64,000 bases of DNA. It comes from Penaeus vannamei (lineage: Eukaryota; Arthropoda; Malacostraca; Decapoda; Penaeidae). The stretch spans positions 19,593,940 through 19,657,939 of the forward strand of contig NC_091578.1 of the NCBI RefSeq assembly GCF_042767895.1. The letters run 5' to 3'. Every line of letters begins with the position of its first letter. Position 1 is the first letter of the stretch. The position numbers and the translations under genes are program-made. Shown here in pieces: positions 45,311 to 54,075 of the stretch. Below the pieces are notes generated by a model. The model saw nothing but the letters and a program-made list of their open reading frames with translations, did not search any database and was not told where the DNA came from.

Positions 45311-46016
45311 ACCCCCCCAAGGCATCACCCCAGCGCAGGAGAAGGTCACCGCTATAAGGAAGTTCCCCAGGCCAGCGACGGAGAAGCAGCTGCGGAAATT
45401 CCTGGGCATGTTTAACTTCTACAGAAGGTTCGTCCCCGGGTGTGCCCAGCTCCTCAAGCCCCTCCACGCCCTGATCACACCAAACAGGGCCAGCAGAAAC
45501 ACCAGAATCGAGTGGACATCCCCGACTAACGAAACCTTCCAAGCCTGCAAAGAAGCCCTTGCCTCTGCCACCCTGCTTAACCATCCGCTGCCCGAGGCTC
45601 ACCTCAGCATAGCGGTCGACGCCTCCGACACTGCCATCGGTGCAGTCCTCCAGCAACACCTGGGTAAGCAATGGCAACCCCTTGCCTTCTTTTCGCAGAC
45701 CCTGTCGCCACGCCAGTCACGGTACAGTGCCTTCGGAAGGGAGCTCCTGGCAGCATACTCCGTGGTGAGGCATTTCCAGCCGACCGTGGAGGCTAAGGAA
45801 TTCCACATCCTGACGGACCACAAATCCCTCACCTTCGCCTTACACTCGAGGTCCCGCCGCCAATCCCCTCGCGAGGAGCGCCACCTGGACTTCATTTCCC
45901 AGTTCACGACGGACATCCGCCACATTCGGGGCTCGGACAATGAGGCCGCCGATGCTCTGTCGAGGGTGACCATATCTGCTGCGACTCTCGCCGACGACGC
46001 AGTGGTTACCATCTAG
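45310..46016 (+). CDS. Gypsy-T RT end and RNase H
   Basis: This includes the RT connection ([17 protein letters not shown]) and RNase H with [42 protein letters not shown] and [11 protein letters not shown]. Catalytic acids appear intact. It ends in a stop at 46014-46016. Integrase follows in the next frame 30 bp later. Confidence 0.9.
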
Positions 46017-46045
46017 TAAGCAGAGAGCAACGCCAGGACACGTCC

Positions 46046-46903
46046 TTGACTCCACTCCTAGAGGGCCAGACTTCCCTCTACCTTGAGAGAGTCAAAATCC
46101 CGAACTCCTGCGACGACCTTCTCTGCGATTTCTCTCTCGGCTACCCTCGCCCATACATCCCGCCTTCCCTCCGCCGGCGATTCTTCGATGCCTACCACCA
46201 GCATCGCGGCATCCGGGCCACCCAACACCTCATCCGCAGCATGGTCGTCTGGCCCGCCATCAACAAGGACGTTCGGCAGTGGTGTCGTTCCTGTATCGAA
46301 TGCCAAAGAAACAAGAACCACAGGCACACCAAATCCCCCCTCCAGACCTTTCCTATTCCAGACAGTAGGTTCCAACACGTCCACATAGATATAGTGGGAC
46401 CCCTGCCCATGGACGACGGCTACAGCTACATCCTGACGGTGATCGACCGCTTCACCAGATGGCCCGAGGCTACGCCCATCCGCGACATCACCGCAGCGAC
46501 AGTCGCCAAGACCTTCTTCAATACCTGGATCTCCCGCTTCGGGACCCCGGAAACCGTCACTACAGACCGCGTCGCCCAGTTCGAGTCCGAACTTTGGCGC
46601 CACCTAATGATCCTGCTCGGGTCCAAAAGAATCAGGACGACTGCCTACCACCCCTGCGCCAACGGCATGGTCGAGCGACTCCACCGGCATATGAAGCAGG
46701 CCCTAACATCATCCTCCCCTAACAGGAGATGGGTCGACCAACTACCTCATGTCCTCCTCAACATCCGGACGTCGTTCAAAGAGGACCTGCAGTGCACCAG
46801 CGCAGAAATGGTCTACGGGACAACGCTCGCCCTCCCTGCAGATTTCCTTGTCACAGCCAGCAACTTCGAACCCGGGACCTTCGGCAAACAACTCTGCGAA
46901 TGA
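46046..46903 (+). CDS. Gypsy-T integrase
   Basis: The zinc site is visible ([11 protein letters not shown] ... CRSCIECQ). The catalytic core has Asp in [21 protein letters not shown] for the second Asp region and [15 protein letters not shown] for Glu. The frame stops at 46903, but the next codons continue sensibly in the same frame from 46904, so the TGA at 46901-46903 splits the gene in this and in the minus copy. Confidence 0.88.
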   Translation: MTPLLEGQTSLYLERVKIPNSCDDLLCDFSLGYPRPYIPPSLRRRFFDAYHQHRGIRATQHLIRSMVVWPAINKDVRQWCRSCIECQRNKNHRHTKSPLQTFPIPDSRFQHVHIDIVGPLPMDDGYSYILTVIDRFTRWPEATPIRDITAATVAKTFFNTWISRFGTPETVTTDRVAQFESELWRHLMILLGSKRIRTTAYHPCANGMVERLHRHMKQALTSSSPNRRWVDQLPHVLLNIRTSFKEDLQCTSAEMVYGTTLALPADFLVTASNFEPGTFGKQLCE

Positions 46904-47212
46904 ATGGCCCAGGTACGCAATCGACCGACGAGACCCACCCGACAGCAGTACATATACATGCCTCCAGGACTCCAGGATTGCTCTCACGTCTTCGTGAGCA
47001 AACATCCCAGACCTCCTCTCTGTCCTCCGTACGAGGGTCCATTCCCGGTCATCCGAAGAGGCGACAAGACGATCACCATCCGCCGCCCAAAGGGAGAAGA
47101 CACCGTGACCATCGACCGCGCCAAACCCGCACACCTGCAGCAGCCCTTCAGGATCGCCAAAGTCCGTTTCGCGACCGCGAAACTAGAAGGGGAGTGCTGT
47201 AGCGGTCCGTGA
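46904..47212 (+). CDS. Gypsy-T integrase C-terminal part
   Basis: This continues the integrase with HVFVSKHPRPPLCPPYEGPFPVIRR and TITIRRPKGEDTVTIDRAKPAH, the chromodomain-free C-terminal module common in Gypsy integrases. It lies in frame after the TGA at 46901-46903. It ends 15 bp inside the 3' LTR. Confidence 0.85.
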   Translation: MAQVRNRPTRPTRQQYIYMPPGLQDCSHVFVSKHPRPPLCPPYEGPFPVIRRGDKTITIRRPKGEDTVTIDRAKPAHLQQPFRIAKVRFATAKLEGECCSGP

Positions 47213-47336
47213 TTGCCCATCAATCTGGAACCGCACCTGACCTGTGATTGGCCGACCCCTGCTTCGGGACCCCCTAATCGGCCGAGCTAACATCGCCGGT
47301 CAGGTACTTAAGCCGCCGGACCTGAGGTGGAATCAA
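47198..47336 (+). repeat. Gypsy-T 3' LTR, truncated
   Basis: This is the first 139 bp of the LTR at 43415-43644 with a few differences. It is preceded by a purine stretch, AGAAGGGGAGTG, a fitting polypurine tract. After GGTGGAATCA it changes to non-LTR 5' sequence. The last ~90 bp of the LTR are not found beyond. Confidence 0.87.
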
Positions 47337-47928
47337 GGGCTTACCTGGACCTCTAGGTGCCAAGGTTTTTTGTTGTGCTTTCGTGGGAGGCTAAAGAGAG
47401 CGATTTGACACCCCCACGGCAAGCTCGACGATCTGGCCCTTGTGCTGATAGCTTTGGGTGTTATCGTGCACTACCTTGCTTTGAGGCTAGTGATTTTAAT
47501 TGTAAGCCCAGGGTGCTTGCAATTAAAATCACGAAGCACTATCAAATCAGCTCTTTTACTGCGAGGTGTCGGCCGGACATATAAGGGCTCTGGCCCGTTC
47601 GGCAGGGTCCCGACCCCGACCGACCCTAACACACAAAGAGAGCTGATTTGCCAGTGTGCCTTCCTTTTTTGAGACCCATCTCCACCCTTTCATCGTCCTG
47701 TTATTAGCCTTGGCTAGACTCCCTACCTCCCATCATCATCACCCTTACGCGATGCCACCATGGGTCACGTAATCAAATTATCATACTCTGGAGAGCCCAT
47801 CTCCTGTGAGGTGGCTCTCCAGAAAATCTTCTCAATCACAGAAGTTGCTGTCACGCACTGCTTCAAAGTGCATAATGGCTACAAAGTTGTTGTTGCCAAG
47901 CAAGAACAGCTGACCCCTTTCCTTTCGA
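47337..47928 (+). mobile_element. Jockey/I-like non-LTR element, 5' end
   Basis: This is a GC-rich 5' untranslated stretch (47337-47759), then the start of ORF1 at 47760 (MGHVIKLSYSGEP), cut by the gap. It is the same as 52161-52752 read on the other strand, so it is the start of the element described there. It abuts the truncated Gypsy-T LTR. Confidence 0.83.
47760..47928 (+). CDS. Non-LTR ORF1 start, cut by gap
   Basis: This is the first ~56 residues of the RNA-binding ORF1 protein of the element. It has an ATG in a CACCATGG context at 47757-47764. The sequence is nearly identical to 52162-52329 on the other strand. The rest is in the gap. Confidence 0.82.
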
Positions 47929-48428
47929 NNNNNNNNNNNNNNNNNNNNNNNNNNNNNNNNNNNNNNNNNNNNNNNNNNNNNNNNNNNNNNNNNNNNNNNN
48001 NNNNNNNNNNNNNNNNNNNNNNNNNNNNNNNNNNNNNNNNNNNNNNNNNNNNNNNNNNNNNNNNNNNNNNNNNNNNNNNNNNNNNNNNNNNNNNNNNNNN
48101 NNNNNNNNNNNNNNNNNNNNNNNNNNNNNNNNNNNNNNNNNNNNNNNNNNNNNNNNNNNNNNNNNNNNNNNNNNNNNNNNNNNNNNNNNNNNNNNNNNNN
48201 NNNNNNNNNNNNNNNNNNNNNNNNNNNNNNNNNNNNNNNNNNNNNNNNNNNNNNNNNNNNNNNNNNNNNNNNNNNNNNNNNNNNNNNNNNNNNNNNNNNN
48301 NNNNNNNNNNNNNNNNNNNNNNNNNNNNNNNNNNNNNNNNNNNNNNNNNNNNNNNNNNNNNNNNNNNNNNNNNNNNNNNNNNNNNNNNNNNNNNNNNNNN
48401 NNNNNNNNNNNNNNNNNNNNNNNNNNNN
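47929..48428. other. Assembly gap, 500 N
   Basis: This placeholder joins C3 and C4. The left side continues naturally, on the opposite strand, at 52160 going down, which suggests that C4 is placed in the wrong orientation. Confidence 0.98.
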
Positions 48429-48719
48429 TGTAAACACTGCGGCGAGCCTAACGCCACCCTGTTACATTACTTGCAGAATTGTGTACACACACAATTTCTG
48501 AGGCAGGGACCACCCACCACAGCCGCCGCGCTGGTAAAAAGGGTGTGCAACATGCTTTCACCATAGCAACTGGATCGCTTGCTTGCAATCCAGCCACTGC
48601 GGTAAGCATGCAGTTCAAAGAAAACATCTGAGTTAACTAGAAATAGCTAACACAGGCCGGGCCACCCCAGAGAAAAGGCCCGGGCGAAGCATGGCTTCGC
48701 AAATCTAACTGAACTGAGC
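48429..48719 (+). mobile_element. Non-LTR element 3' end (ORF2 tail and 3' UTR)
   Basis: The frame to 48566 ends with a Cys/His motif, CKHCGEPNATLLHYLQNC, as found at the C-terminus of Jockey/I-type ORF2 proteins. The remaining ~150 bp are 3' untranslated sequence with a small inverted repeat (GAAGCATGGCTTC). At 48719/48720 it changes abruptly to the reverse transcriptase of an element on the other strand. Confidence 0.78.
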
Positions 48720-49000
48720 GTAAAGTAACATTAGTGAATCAGGGAAGGTGGGGTCGGGGAGGTCATTAGTGTATAATATGTATAGTGTTGGGCTGATTAT
48801 GCTGCCTTGAGGTACACCTGCATGCATATTGATTGTAGAGGAAACTTTGCCTTTAAATTTAAGCTTTAATTTACGGTAATCCAAGAAGCTGCAAAGCAGC
48901 TTCTTGGTGCACGAAGGAAAATTGAATTTAGTGCAGATTTTGTACTTCAACCCAGCATGCCAGACCGTGTCGAAGGGTGGCTCCACGTCTTTGGTCACGA
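48720..49000 (-). pseudogene. Non-LTR ORF2 reverse transcriptase, cut at the active site
   Basis: RT motifs FDTVWHAGL, HAGVPQGSIISPTLYILY and NDLPDP are clear, typical of the Jockey clade. The frame ends LMLLYA where the two catalytic Asp residues should follow. The linking region 49000-49320 also encodes RT on the minus strand but with a stop and a frameshift near 49160. Confidence 0.86.
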
Positions 49001-49319
49001 GGACCGTCTTAAGTGGTCTGTCTTTGTTGTTAAGACAGTAGTTAGTCAGTAGGTTCAGTGCGTCAGTAGTCGAGCGGTGAGAGCGAAAGCCAAATTGTTT
49101 GGAAGAAAGTAGGTCATGGTCGTCGAGATACCGCCTTAGTCGGGAATTAATGACTCTTTAAAAAATTTTGCCTAGTGTCTCTAGTAAACTAATTGGGCGG
49201 TAATTCTTGGGGTCAGTGAGGTCTTTGTTTAGCTTAGGTATGAGGGCCACGATAGCAGTCTTAAAGGGAGCTGGAAAGTAGCCAGAAGCAAGTGAGGTAT
49301 TGTACAGGTGCGTCATAGC

Positions 49320-50144
49320 TCATAAAACGTTGTCAGGAAGATGAAGGAGTGCGTCACGCCCGATCCGAGAGGAACCCGGAGCCTTACGAGGAAACCTCTT
49401 TATTATTTGTTTAATCTCCTCCAGCAAGATGGGAGCACGGAGTTCGCATGTGTCGTCCAGCCTATCCATGTGGATAATTGGCTCTGGCTTTGTTTCTATC
49501 CTGTGTTCTTGGCTCCAGGTGTTGATGGATTGAAAATGTTCATTAAAAAGGGGGTGTGGTTCATGAGGATAGAATACAGTTTGCCAGTGATCAACAAAAA
49601 TTTTGGTAACATCCACGGGATCTGAAACTTGAGTGTTGTCCTTGAGGAGGTGACTGAAGGGAGGGAAGTTACTGCCTTTTAACTGTTTAATCTTTTGCCA
49701 AAATTCCCGTGGATTGCGAACTCGCATCGATTCTGTTTGTTTAATCAAATTTTGCCAATGAATTTTGCGGTCATTATCAAAACTATCTATGACATGGTTT
49801 CTGAGGATAGTGAGGTCCCACCGAACTCGGTGTAAATTCTGAATATTTTGGAGAAAACGATTCCTGTAGCAGGTCAGGAGACGCTTGGTTCTCCCCGCTT
49901 GGATGGAATGATTTACGTATTTTGTAACGCTCTCGGGGGAAATGGACCGGAACATTGCTGCTGAAATCCAAGCAAAGAGATGATGCCAGTGCCTATCTAT
50001 TTCGAGAACATTTTCTCTGTCAAGTTTAAAGTCGAAATTTTGATCTGAAAGATAAGATTTAAAATCGTTCCAGTCTGCTTTCTTATACCGGAAGGATGGC
50101 GTTTGTTTGTTATGTATAGGTGAGGTGGAAAGTTTTATGATCAC
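49320..50144 (-). pseudogene. Non-LTR ORF2 linker between endonuclease and RT
   Basis: This 274-residue open stretch has no catalytic motif. It includes RNPREFWQKIKQLKG and KAPGSSRIGRDALLHLP; the former is the 'FW..I..LKG' signature that precedes RT in Jockey/I elements and the latter is the start of RT itself (usually KAPG.DG). It ends in a stop at 49320. Confidence 0.84.
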
Positions 50145-50277
50145 GGGTATGTGGTCAAAACCGATGTTCGGACCTGGTTGTAGGTGTGTGTGTGGTAGGG
50201 GAGGGCGGCCCTGTTCCCGAACACGAGATCAGGTCTGCCTTTTCCCCTAGCCGTGATTGTGGTGTGGAAGTCAGGTC

Positions 50278-50777
50278 CTATGTAATGTAGTCTTTTTGTG
50301 TTGAAAATAGACAAGAGCTGTCTACCGTGTGCATTCGTGGTTGTGTGGTGTAGTGATATGTGTGATGCGTTGACATCCCCGGCGAAGAAGACTGGAAGAT
50401 TATTATAGCTGAAAAATTTTTATTGAAATCTGAAAGTGGCAAGTTTGAATTTGGTCTGATATAGGCCGTGGCAATCATCATAGGGCCCTGCTGGGTGAAT
50501 AGCTTTACAGCCAAGAAGTCTGGATGGATGAATGGGGGTGAAATGAATTCAAAATAAAGGGTGGATTTGACGAGGATGCAGGACCCTACGAACCAGCCGT
50601 TTCGTGACTGTCTTGACGGGGAGCCGAAGTGTTTGATAGCATAGGAGTTAGTGATAGAGGTGGAATTTAAAAGAACCACGTCAGGACTTTCCCCGATCGA
50701 GGAAATCGTAAAAAATGTTACGTATATTGAAAAATGATCTTACATTCGCTTGCACGATTGTCAGCACGCCACTCATG
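50278..50777 (-). pseudogene. Non-LTR ORF2 start, endonuclease domain
   Basis: ORF2 would begin at the ATG at 50777 (MSGVLTIVQANVRSF), the usual opening of an APE-type endonuclease that nicks the target DNA. A frameshift occurs near 50700, after which the frame reads VVLLNSTS and a domain with ATAYIRPN and PVFFAGD-like sequence partly out of frame near 50410. The region 50145-50277 continues the domain in another frame. Confidence 0.8.
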
Positions 50778-51288
50778 GTGAGTCCGGGTGTTGTAGTCTC
50801 ACCTTGTGTGGCGTTTGTTGCTCTCGGTAACGACGGGAGCGACCCCCCGTCGAGGGCTCGTCAAGGTCAGGAAGGGATTCTTGAGACTGGGAGACTCGGA
50901 ATTCTCGGGTATCGGCGGACCAATTCCCGATACTTCCTCGTCTCCCGAAAGTTCCCCTGACAGGGAGAACAGGACCTGCTCCCTCGAGGGGAGCAGTCAG
51001 CGAGGAGGCACCGAGGCCTTCCTCGAGACCGACATCGATCTCGAGGCTCTCGCTACTGTCGGAATCCGACAAGATGGTATCGTCGTGAACGTGACGAGCC
51101 TCGGGGTCCGAGAGCTCAGGGTCTTTTTTGTCTTTTTTGGTGTGCATGTCTGGTGGTGAAGTATGTTTGCGTTTGTTGTCAGAAGTATCTGGTGTAGTTT
51201 TCTTTTTTGCAGTTTCTTTATGTATTCGTTGTGGCAGTGGCTGTGGGAGGGCGTGTGAGGGAGAGGTGGAGGGCTCTGTGGATGTCAT
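50773..51288 (-). pseudogene. Non-LTR ORF1 C-terminal part
   Basis: This 171-residue stretch is polar and charged, rich in Ser, Pro, Lys and acidic residues (KKTTPDTSDNKRKH; DDTILSDSDSSESLEID). It has no domain. It ends overlapping the ORF2 start by five bases, a common arrangement. It is probably the end of ORF1, separated from the knuckles by stops and a frameshift. Confidence 0.7.
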
Positions 51289-51366
51289 GGTTGCCTCGCC
51301 GACCTCGGTGTGAGTGTTGGTATGTGAAATGTATGTATGTACAGGTTTTGGTCTTCGAAGATTTCC

Positions 51367-52329
51367 TCAGGAATCACAATGCTGGGGAAACCGTTTCTTT
51401 GAAGCATGATAGGGACTATGTTTTCGAATTTCTTGGCGTTGTATTTGGCAGCTATTAAAGCTACGTGTAGTATTGCTTGTATTTTTGGGTTGTTGTTTGG
51501 TGTGAAGGTGTTTGTTTGGGGGAAGTGTGCAGGCGGCAGAGTGGTTCCTGAGGGGAAACGTGTTTGGTTGTCTTGTGGTAGGTGTGCTTGTTTGTAAGGG
51601 TTGGGTGACTGTTGCGTATGTTGTGTTTTTGTTTTGTTTGAGTGTTTGTCTTTTAGTCTTGATTATTTCTTTTCGTGTAGGGCAAGACCCGCTGACAGCG
51701 ACGTGCTGCCCCCCCCAATTGCAGCATTTGATGTCCTTGCTGCAGGTGGAAAAGAAGTGACCTGGGTCACCACAGCGGCTGCAACGCTGCTCGTGTGTGC
51801 AGGTGTGTTTCAGGTGATTGTATCGGTAACATTTCAGGCACTGATCGACCTGAACAAAGCACTCGGTTTCTACATTGTAGGTGGGGACGGATGTGTTAAA
51901 CAGCACGATCCCACGGGAGAGAAGCTTCTGTGCTTCCTCGGGGGCTGAGCAGCGAATCTTAAGTATTCGCGACTCTGGTGGTTTGTAAACATTCACCACA
52001 GTGACATCGTTCATGGTAGTGACATCCTCCTGGATGGCTTGGCACGATCATGGCAGGATTGTCTTGTCGATCTTTTTAGCCACGACCGTGCATTTAGCCT
52101 TCGTTTCCGGGGAGGGGGGAGGTTTAAAACCCTGATCAGCGAGTTTTTTCTGGCCAGTAGTCGAAAGGAAAGGGGTCAGCTGTTCTTGCTTGGCAACAAC
52201 AACTTTGTAGCCATTATGCACTTTGAAGCAGTGCGTGACAGCAACTTCTGTGATTGAGAAGATTTTCTGGAGAGCCACCTCACAGGAGATGGGCTTTCCA
52301 GAGTATGATAATTTGATTACGTGACCCAT
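51367..52329 (-). pseudogene. Non-LTR ORF1 (RNA-binding, zinc knuckles)
   Basis: ORF1 starts MGHVIKLSY at 52329. It has an in-frame stop at 52048-52050, then a VVNVYKPPESRILKIRC stretch (as in PRE_C2HC-type ORF1 proteins) and three Cys/His knuckles: CLKCYRYNHLKHTC, CSRCGDPGHFFSTC and CCNWGGQHVAVSGSC. These bind element RNA. After about 51480 another frame looks more natural, so a frameshift is likely there. Confidence 0.85.
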
Positions 52330-52752
52330 GGTGGCATCGCGTAAGGGTGATGATGATGGGAGGTAGGGAGTCTAGCCAAGGCTAATAACAGGACGATGAA
52401 AGGGTGGAGATGGGTCTCAAAAAAAGGGAAAGGGACACTGGCAAATCAGCTCTCTTTGTGTGTTAGGGTCGGTCGGGGTCGGGACCCTGCCGAACGGGCC
52501 AGAGCCCTTATATGTCCGGCCGACACCTCGCAGTAAAAGAGCTGATTTGATAGTGCTTCGTGATTTTAATTGCAAGCACCCTGGGCTTACAATTAAAATC
52601 ACTAGCCTCAAAGCAAGGTAGTGCACGATAACACCCAAAGCTATCAGCACAAGGGCCAGATCGTCGAGCTTGCCGTGGGGGTGTCAAATCGCTCTCTTTA
52701 GCCTCCCACGAAAGCACAACAAAAAACCTTGGCACCTAGAGGTCCAGGTAAG
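52330..52752 (-). other. Non-LTR 5' UTR
   Basis: This 420-bp leader holds no convincing ORF. It contains a long inverted repeat, GTGATTTTAATTG..AAGCAC around GGGCTTACAATTAAAATCAC, that could form a hairpin in the RNA. It mirrors 47337-47759. Confidence 0.65.
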
Positions 52753-52891
52753 CCCTTGATTCCACCTCAGGTCCGGCGGCTTAAGTACCTGACCGGCGAT
52801 GTTAGCTCGGCCGATTAGGGGGTCCCGAAGCAGGGGTCGGCCAATCACAGGTCAGGTGCGGTTCCAGATTGATGGGCAATCACGGACCGCT
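52753..52891 (-). repeat. Gypsy-T 3' LTR, truncated (minus copy)
   Basis: This 139-bp LTR remnant is the mirror of 47198-47336, with the same end point against the non-LTR element. Confidence 0.87.
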
Positions 52892-53188
52892 ACAGCACTC
52901 CCCTTCTAGTTTCGCGGTCGCGAAACGGACTTTGGCGATCCTGAAGGGCTGCTGCAGGTGTGTGGGTTTGGCGCGGTCGATGGTCACGGTGTCTTCTCCC
53001 TTTGGGCGGCGGATGGTGATCGTCTTGTCGCCTCTTCGGATGACCGGGAATGGACCCTCGTACGGAGGACAGAGAGGAGGTCTGGGATGTTTGCTCACGA
53101 AGACGTGAGAGCAATCCTGGAGTCCTGGAGGCATGTATATGTACTGCTGTCGGGTGGGTCTCGTCGGTCGATTGCGTACCTGGGCCAT
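52880..53188 (-). CDS. Gypsy-T integrase C-terminal part (minus copy)
   Basis: This is the same as 46904-47212 with one visible change (Ala to Thr near the end). It follows the integrase after the same in-frame TGA. Since both copies share that stop, it predates their separation or reflects one locus. Confidence 0.84.
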   Translation of the reverse strand: MAQVRNRPTRPTRQQYIYMPPGLQDCSHVFVSKHPRPPLCPPYEGPFPVIRRGDKTITIRRPKGEDTVTIDRAKPTHLQQPFRIAKVRFATAKLEGECCSGP

Positions 53189-54046
53189 TCATTCGCAGAG
53201 TTGTTTGCCGAAGGTCCCGGGTTCGAAGTTGCTGGCTGTGACAAGGAAATCTGCAGGGAGGGCGAGCGTTGTCCCGTAGACCATTTCTGCGCTGGTGCAC
53301 TGCAGGTCCTCTTTGAACGACGTCCGGATGTTGAGGAGGACATGAGGTAGTTGGTCGACCCATCTCCTGTTAGGGGAGGATGATGTTAGGGCCTGCTTCA
53401 TATGCCGGTGGAGTCGCTCGACCATGCCGTTGGCGCAGGGGTGGTAGGCAGTCGTCCTGATTCTTTTGGACCCGAGCAGGATCATTAGGTGGCGCCAAAG
53501 TTCGGACTCGAACTGGGCGACGCAGTCTGTAGTGACGGTTTCCGGGGTCCCGAAGCGGGAGATCCAGGTATTGAAGAAGGTCTTGGCGACTGTCGCTGCC
53601 GTGATGTCGCGGATGGGCGTAGCCTCGGGCCATCTGGTGAAGCGGTCGATCACCGTCAGGATGTAGCTGTAGCCGTCGTCCATGGGCAGGGGTCCCACTA
53701 TATCTATGTGGACGTGTTGGAACCTACTGTCTGGAATAGGAAAGGTCTGGAGGGGGGATTTGGTGTGCCTGTGGTTCTTGTTTCTTTGGCATTCGATACA
53801 GGAACGACACCACTGCCGAACGTCCTTGTTGATGGCGGGCCAGACGACCATGCTGCGGATGAGGTGTTGGGTGGCCCGGATGCCGCGATGCTGGTGGTAG
53901 GCATCGAAGAATCGCCGGCGGAGGGAAGGCGGGATGTATGGGCGAGGGTAGCCGAGAGAGAAATCGCAGAGAAGGTCGTCGCAGGAGTTCGGGATTTTGA
54001 CTCTCTCAAGGTAGAGGGAAGTCTGGCCCTCTAGGAGTGGAGTCAA
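53189..54046 (-). CDS. Gypsy-T integrase (minus copy)
   Basis: This 285-residue frame is equal to 46046-46903 apart from one substitution in the second catalytic region (TDCVAQF here, TDRVAQF there). Zinc site, first Asp and Glu motif are present. The frame lies 30 bp after the RNase H stop. Confidence 0.88.
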   Translation of the reverse strand: MTPLLEGQTSLYLERVKIPNSCDDLLCDFSLGYPRPYIPPSLRRRFFDAYHQHRGIRATQHLIRSMVVWPAINKDVRQWCRSCIECQRNKNHRHTKSPLQTFPIPDSRFQHVHIDIVGPLPMDDGYSYILTVIDRFTRWPEATPIRDITAATVAKTFFNTWISRFGTPETVTTDCVAQFESELWRHLMILLGSKRIRTTAYHPCANGMVERLHRHMKQALTSSSPNRRWVDQLPHVLLNIRTSFKEDLQCTSAEMVYGTTLALPADFLVTASNFEPGTFGKQLCE

Positions 54047-54075
54047 GGACGTGTCCTGGCGTTGCTCTCTGCTTA

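Larger units (their letters stand above)
43415..47336 (+). mobile_element. Gypsy-T LTR retrotransposon (plus copy)
   Basis: This has a 5' LTR 43415-43644, gag, a shortened protease region, RT, RNase H, integrase, and a 3' LTR truncated after 139 bp. Immediately after the 5' LTR comes CTGGTGACCCTCGG, resembling the tRNA-Trp-type primer-binding site described for the CsRn1 group of Gypsy elements; the group assignment is inference. It has short LTRs and GC-rich coding sequence, very different from the AT satellite around it. Two one-base insertions break pol (near 44628 and 45312) relative to the minus copy at 52753-56361. Confidence 0.9.
48720..52752 (-). mobile_element. Jockey/I-like non-LTR retrotransposon (minus strand), 3'-truncated
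   Basis: Read on the minus strand it has a 5' UTR (52752-52330), ORF1 with zinc knuckles, and ORF2 with endonuclease, linker and RT. RT stops at YA, in the middle of its catalytic YADD motif, at 48720. Several stops and frameshifts interrupt both ORFs, so it is a dead copy. Its 5' end touches the truncated Gypsy-T LTR, exactly as in the plus copy at 47337. Confidence 0.87.

Noticed and set aside
53489..54034. Antisense open frames of 100-180 residues in Gypsy-T (also 46058-46603, 44570-44998, 55093-55611)
   Set aside because: They are mirror frames of GC-rich integrase and RT coding sequence, with no known domain, and the sense strand explains the region fully.
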